From Planctomycetota bacterium (lineage in GTDB: Bacteria > Planctomycetota > UBA1135), in the NCBI GenBank assembly GCA_002705055.1, contig PAHY01000022.1:31548-95547 (forward strand): DNA of 64,000 nt. The letters run 5' to 3'. The notes under the pieces were generated by a model that had not been told where the DNA came from, ran no database searches, and was given only the letters and a program-made list of their open reading frames with translations. Shown here in pieces: positions 60,699 through 64,000 of this stretch. A program made the position numbers and the translations under genes. Numbering within the stretch: the stretch's first letter is position 1; each line of letters begins with the position of its first letter.

Positions 60699-61741
60699 CG
60701 CAGCCCGGGCTCAAGTTCGATCGAGTCTTCGTCCTGCGAAGCTTCCGCCTCGCCGCCGACGGCGGTGACAGCCGGCATGCGGAGCAGGATCTCCACCCGC
60801 CGGTTGCGCGCGCGGTGCTCTTCGGTGTCGTTCGGCAGCAGCGGCTGCAGCGGACCCATGCCGCTGACCGTCAGCGACTCGCGCGCCACGCCGGCATCCG
60901 CGAGCGCCTCGGCGACGACGAGCGCGCGTTGGCAGCTGAGCTGCACGTTGCCCAGCGGGAATCGTTCGGCCTGCTGACGAATCGGCTGATCATCGGTGTG
61001 TCCGACGACCTGGATCTGGGCACCCGACTCAGCGAGCGGCGCCAGGTCGGCCGCGAGCTTCGCCAGCAGCGCCGCGCCCTCTTCGTCCAGCTCGGTGTGG
61101 CCGCTCGGGAAGAGGATCTTGCCGCTCAGCCGCAGCCCGGGATCGCCCCCGGCGGTGAAGAACTCCAGCCCATCGCCGGCGCCCTGCTCGGCGAGCGCGT
61201 ACTGCACGGCGCGCAGCGCATCGCTGAGGTCGAGTCCCTCGACCGTGGGCTCGTAGACCCGCGCTTCGTAGAGCTCGAGCTCAAGCTGCTCGAGTCGCCC
61301 CTGCAGCGCGGCCATCTCGGCAGACTCCGCTTCGGCTTCGAGCAGCTGATCCTGGACTTCGCCGATCTGACGCAGCAGAAACTCGCGCTCCTGCTCGAGC
61401 TCGGCGCGCGCCGAACGTTCGTGCTGCAGCGCGGCCTGCGCAGTGAGCAGCTCCTGCTCGGCCGCCGCCTTGGCCTCCTCAGCCTCCAGCGCCAACTTGC
61501 GCAGACGATCCGCTTCTTCCCGCGCCTCGGTGGCGCGCGCCGCCTGCTCGGCGAGACGCAAGGCCAGCGCTTCTTCGACCGTGGCCGAAGGCGCACCGAC
61601 CTCGGCGACCGGATGGGTCGCCGAGGGCGCACGGGTCTCGCTCTCTTGCGCAGTCGGCAGCAGTTCCACCTCGCGGTCGGCGGCACCAAACTGGCAGGAG
61701 CTCAAGACCACCAGCAGCACTGGTGACCAGAGACGCAACAT
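60695..61741 (-). CDS. OmpA-like peptidoglycan-binding lipoprotein with coiled coil
   Basis: 348 residues. Lipoprotein signal 'LLVVLSSCQF'; a long Ala/Glu/Leu coiled coil (~60-160); then an OmpA/MotB C-terminal domain: 'KILFPSGHTELDEEGAALL', 'IQVVGHTDDQPI', 'NVQLSCQRALVVAEAL' and 'NRRVEILL' with the conserved Asp and Arg that bind diaminopimelate. Likely ties the outer membrane to peptidoglycan. Ends 4 nt into the SUMF1-like gene. Confidence 0.88.
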   Translation of the reverse strand: MLRLWSPVLLVVLSSCQFGAADREVELLPTAQESETRAPSATHPVAEVGAPSATVEEALALRLAEQAARATEAREEADRLRKLALEAEEAKAAAEQELLTAQAALQHERSARAELEQEREFLLRQIGEVQDQLLEAEAESAEMAALQGRLEQLELELYEARVYEPTVEGLDLSDALRAVQYALAEQGAGDGLEFFTAGGDPGLRLSGKILFPSGHTELDEEGAALLAKLAADLAPLAESGAQIQVVGHTDDQPIRQQAERFPLGNVQLSCQRALVVAEALADAGVARESLTVSGMGPLQPLLPNDTEEHRARNRRVEILLRMPAVTAVGGEAEASQDEDSIELEPGLR

Positions 61742-61749
61742 GCTTGCGT

Positions 61750-62307
61750 CTACTTGGCGACCATGTCGACGATGCCCTGGGTGAGCCCGGTGGAGCGAGC
61801 TTCCAGCGCAGCGAACACGAAGGCGATGCCGTAGACCATCACCGCAGTGGTGATGACGGCCATGGCCAGCATGCCGGTCGACTCCTGCTCGGCTTCGGCT
61901 GCCGGAGCAGCGGCGGCCGAAGCGCGACCCGAGCCGCGCCCCGAACTGCGAGAGGAACGCGCACCGCGCGCAGGCGCTGCGGCGACCGGCTCGTCTTCCA
62001 TCTCGACTTCCTCGAGATCGAAGCCGTCGTCCAGCAGGGTGTCCTCTTCGGAGAGTTGGGTGGTCACCATGCCGTCGTCGCCATCGAAGCCGACTTCCTC
62101 GACTTCAAGGACCTCGCCGGCGTCGGCTTCGCCGACGGCACCGAGGTCGGTGGCCACGCGATCGACGTCCTCGGCGCGCAGGCGCATTTTCGAGCCATCG
62201 CGGAAGGCACGAATTTCGCCGGCGGAGATCAGCCGCTTGAGATCTTCCTCATCGAGGGAGAGCTTCTCAAGGGCCTTGTCGAAGGAGAAGAAGTCGCTGT
62301 CGCTCAC
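61750..62307 (-). CDS. excisionase-like HTH protein with C-terminal membrane anchor
   Basis: 185 residues from a GTG at 62307. Residues ~5-50 ('FFSFDKALEKLSLDEEDLKRLISAGEIRAFRDGSKMRL' in part, then 'RAEDVDRV') are a MerR/excisionase-like winged helix. An acidic stretch (~65-105), an Ala/Arg/Ser linker and one membrane segment ('GMLAMAVITTAVMVYGIAFVFAAL', ~145-168) follow. A DNA-binding-type domain on a membrane tail is unusual; it might instead bind protein. 82-nt gap upstream. Function unknown. Confidence 0.68.
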   Translation of the reverse strand: MSDSDFFSFDKALEKLSLDEEDLKRLISAGEIRAFRDGSKMRLRAEDVDRVATDLGAVGEADAGEVLEVEEVGFDGDDGMVTTQLSEEDTLLDDGFDLEEVEMEDEPVAAAPARGARSSRSSGRGSGRASAAAAPAAEAEQESTGMLAMAVITTAVMVYGIAFVFAALEARSTGLTQGIVDMVAK

Positions 62308-62389
62308 GGTAATCTTTGGGTTCGCGCGGGGGGCCGCGGAGGGGAACAGCCAGGATACGGAATGCCGCCCTGGGACGCCAGAGGCCGGT

Positions 62390-62752
62390 TTAGTCCTCGA
62401 TCGGGACGCCGCGGCGCTCGAGGAGCTCTTCGAGCTCCTTGAAGGAGTAATCGGATTCGTCGTTGAAGCCGTCCAGCTGGGTATCGAGGCCCACATTGCG
62501 GACCCCCACCAGGGCCAGACGGTGCGAGTTGGAGGCCCCGCCGCGCGCCTCGTAGACCGCCAGACGCTCGGTCTGCTGGTCGAGCACATAGAGCAGGGAC
62601 ACCCCGGTCTGATATTCGGCGGCGACCGCCACGTAACGGCGATCTCCGTCGGCGGACTGCGCCTGGACCGGCGCGGGCGCCAGGAAGCGAGTCGCCATCG
62701 CGCCCAGCAGGGCGGCGAGAGCGAGTGGCAGAATCAGGGAGCGGTCAGACAT
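62390..62752 (-). CDS. small secreted protein of unknown function
   Basis: 120 residues: signal peptide 'LILPLALAALLGAMATRFLAPAPVQAQ' (cleavage after AQA-like site), then two predicted beta-hairpins ('RYVAVAAEYQTGVSLLYVLDQQTERLAVYEA') and an acidic end ('YSFKELEELLERRGVPIED'). The ATG at 62752 overlaps the upstream CNNM gene by 8 nt. No family recognised. Confidence 0.65.
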   Translation of the reverse strand: MSDRSLILPLALAALLGAMATRFLAPAPVQAQSADGDRRYVAVAAEYQTGVSLLYVLDQQTERLAVYEARGGASNSHRLALVGVRNVGLDTQLDGFNDESDYSFKELEELLERRGVPIED

Positions 62753-63686
62753 GGGCGGATCGGATCTCCGGGCGGAGAAGCAAGGATAGCGCGTGCTCGA
62801 GGTCGAGTACCCCATCCCATGCCTGTTCCGTGCCGACCAGCGCGAAAGAGACCCCCTCCGCGCGCAGCTGGGCCAGGGCGTCGGCGAGGTCCAGCTCCGG
62901 GCTGAGCAACGGCAGATCCACGGCAAGGGGCTCGAGCGGCACGGTGGGCGCCTCGTGAACGAGCCGGGTTCCCAGCAGCAGCCCAGGCAGGCGGCCGCGC
63001 CGTTCGAGCAGAGCCAGCGTGTCGGAGGTGCGCGCCAGCGCCACCCGCGCGTCGCTCAGGGGCATCCCGGCGTAGAGCAGCGGCAGGTCCGTGCGCAGGA
63101 AGGGCCCCAGGCCACGGCCTTCCGATTCCAGCGCGCGCAGAGCGGCCTGCAGCACCGGCGCCTCGCCGTGGCCGGCGCGCCCCCCTTCCAGCAGCAGCGC
63201 CGCCAGATGCCGGCGGCCGGCGATGGCCTCGGCATCCTCGCGGGCGAGCAGCTTGCCGAGGACGCCGATCAGGAAGGTCAGCGGCGCGAGCAGCACCCGC
63301 TGCACCACCAAGAGCGGGGTGACCCGCAGCAGGATGCCGAGCGGATTGTGCAGCACAAACTGCTTCGGGCCGACCTCGCCCAGGAGGAAGGTGACCGGGG
63401 TCAGCACCAGCGTCGCGATCAGCTCGGGTTGCGGCACCGTCCACGCCGCGAGCAGCGCCACCCCGGCGCTGACGGTCAAGTAGTTGGCGACGTTGTTGCC
63501 GATCAGCAGCATCGTCAGGAAGGCGTGCGGCGGACGCGTGAGCCGAAGCAGCAGCGCCGCCAGGCGCGAGCTGGCCGCGCGGACCCGCAGCTTGAGCGGG
63601 TTCAGCGCGTAGTAGCCGGTCTCGGTTCCGGCGCACAGCGCCGAGCCGGCGAGGCCCGCGATCAGCAGCAGCAGCGAGGCGGTCAT
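62745..63686 (-). CDS. CNNM/CorC-type (DUF21) membrane protein
   Basis: 313 residues from the ATG at 63686. The first ~135 residues are a DUF21/CNNM transmembrane domain: 'AGLAGSALCAGTETGYYALNPLKLR' in part, 'FLTMLLIGNNVANYL', 'TLVLTPVTFLLGEVGPKQFVLHNP'. After it a CBS-like region is weak and no CorC_HlyC domain is seen, so it may be a shortened CorC. The family moves Mg2+ or other divalent ions. Coupled (ATGA) to a second gene of the same kind upstream. Confidence 0.8.
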   Translation of the reverse strand: MTASLLLLIAGLAGSALCAGTETGYYALNPLKLRVRAASSRLAALLLRLTRPPHAFLTMLLIGNNVANYLTVSAGVALLAAWTVPQPELIATLVLTPVTFLLGEVGPKQFVLHNPLGILLRVTPLLVVQRVLLAPLTFLIGVLGKLLAREDAEAIAGRRHLAALLLEGGRAGHGEAPVLQAALRALESEGRGLGPFLRTDLPLLYAGMPLSDARVALARTSDTLALLERRGRLPGLLLGTRLVHEAPTVPLEPLAVDLPLLSPELDLADALAQLRAEGVSFALVGTEQAWDGVLDLEHALSLLLRPEIRSAHV

Positions 63687-64000
63687 TCCGGCGCCTCCGT
63701 CTCCTCGGGCAGCGGGTCGTGGCACTGCAACTCGAAACGCGCCGGTCGCCCTTCCTCGGAGCGCACCACCTTGAGGTCGTAACGTCCGCCGGGCCCGACC
63801 ACACCGAAGGCATCGCTTGGGCCCAGGACCCGCCCTAGGCGTTCCTGGGCAAAACCGAGCACCGTCTCGGTCATCGGATCGGCCTCGCCGAGCTCACCGA
63901 AGCGATCCCGGAAGTCGTGAAGCGGCAGGTTCGCGGCGACCAGGAAGCGCCCCTCTCCTAGCTCGAGAATCGCCGGACCGAACTCGTGCAGCGGTGTCTG
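63683..64000 (-). CDS. CorC/HlyC-family transporter-associated domain protein, C-terminal part (5' end outside window)
   Basis: Open to the window edge; the last 105 residues are visible. 'PAILELGEGRFLVAANLPLHDFRDRFGEL' (in part), 'MTETVLGFAQERLGRVLGPSD' and 'GGRYDLKVVRSEEG' match the CorC_HlyC C-terminal domain that follows a CNNM-CBS module. A tandem paralogue lies directly downstream with a 4-nt overlap. Family call moderate because the membrane part is not visible. Confidence 0.7.
   Translation of the reverse strand, partial: QTPLHEFGPAILELGEGRFLVAANLPLHDFRDRFGELGEADPMTETVLGFAQERLGRVLGPSDAFGVVGPGGRYDLKVVRSEEGRPARFELQCHDPLPEETEAPE

Overview
The window is GC-rich (about two thirds by eye), almost gap-free chromosomal DNA with tightly overlapping genes (many ATGA/TGATG junctions) from a Gram-negative, lipid-A-making bacterium. 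A lpxC-fabZ fusion, secreted HEAT-like and Cys-rich TRASH-like proteins, an FHA/sigma-54 activator paired with a Ser/Thr kinase, and many lipoproteins of no recognised family suggest Planctomycetota or a close relative. That assignment is inference; no rRNA is present.

Layout. 1-5193: end of an aminotransferase, an SRPBCC protein, an AlkC/AlkD-like repair protein, trmB, a YdbC-like protein and a secreted four-repeat Cys protein. 5242-14086 (minus): an envelope and translation block, rpsF-rpsR-rplI, then dnaB-bamA-ompH-lpxC/fabZ-lpxA and a Gfo/Idh/MocA dehydrogenase that may modify UDP-GlcNAc for lipid A. 14135-18083 (minus): pth, rplY, prs, glmU and a pyroglutamyl-peptidase homologue. 18136-20848 (plus): psd, a CMD-family protein and an LplT-like MFS carrier. 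20845-25316 (minus): FHA-GAF-sigma54 activator and kinase. 25346-28273 (plus): YkgJ-type Cys protein, ettA, a Sel1 protein. 28270-33440: small membrane proteins, enoyl-CoA hydratase and HMG-CoA lyase (probable leucine catabolism), a DUF2891 lipoprotein, a methyltransferase and a KdkA/WaaP-type kinase.

33580-38283 is the most interesting part. Two tandem glutamate dehydrogenase genes occur, the second lacking catalytic residues. Next is an insertion sequence whose terminal repeats carry the stop codons of both neighbours and whose transposase start lies beside a perfect hairpin. After it comes a secreted thioredoxin-like gene with an in-frame TGA exactly at the first active-site cysteine position (U-G-P-C), followed at once by a SECIS-like stem-loop: a probable selenoprotein.

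38372-48969 (minus) is one long co-oriented series, pabB-pabC-three envelope proteins-xseA-xseB-ispA-dxs-nadK. xerC diverges from pabB through a symmetric -10 element. A tRNA-Glu(UUC) with a strong sigma70 promoter and terminator follows. 50068-64000 (all minus): an EboE-like protein, a large S8 peptidase, a coiled-coil/zinc-ribbon protein, rpoD, dnaG, ksgA, SUMF1-like and OmpA-like lipoproteins, a membrane-anchored helix-turn-helix protein, and two consecutive CNNM/CorC genes, the last cut by the window edge.

Many transcription-unit heads show a -10-like hexamer only 6-13 nt before the start codon and no Shine-Dalgarno, suggesting leaderless mRNAs are common. No gene-free stretch exceeds 300 bases.
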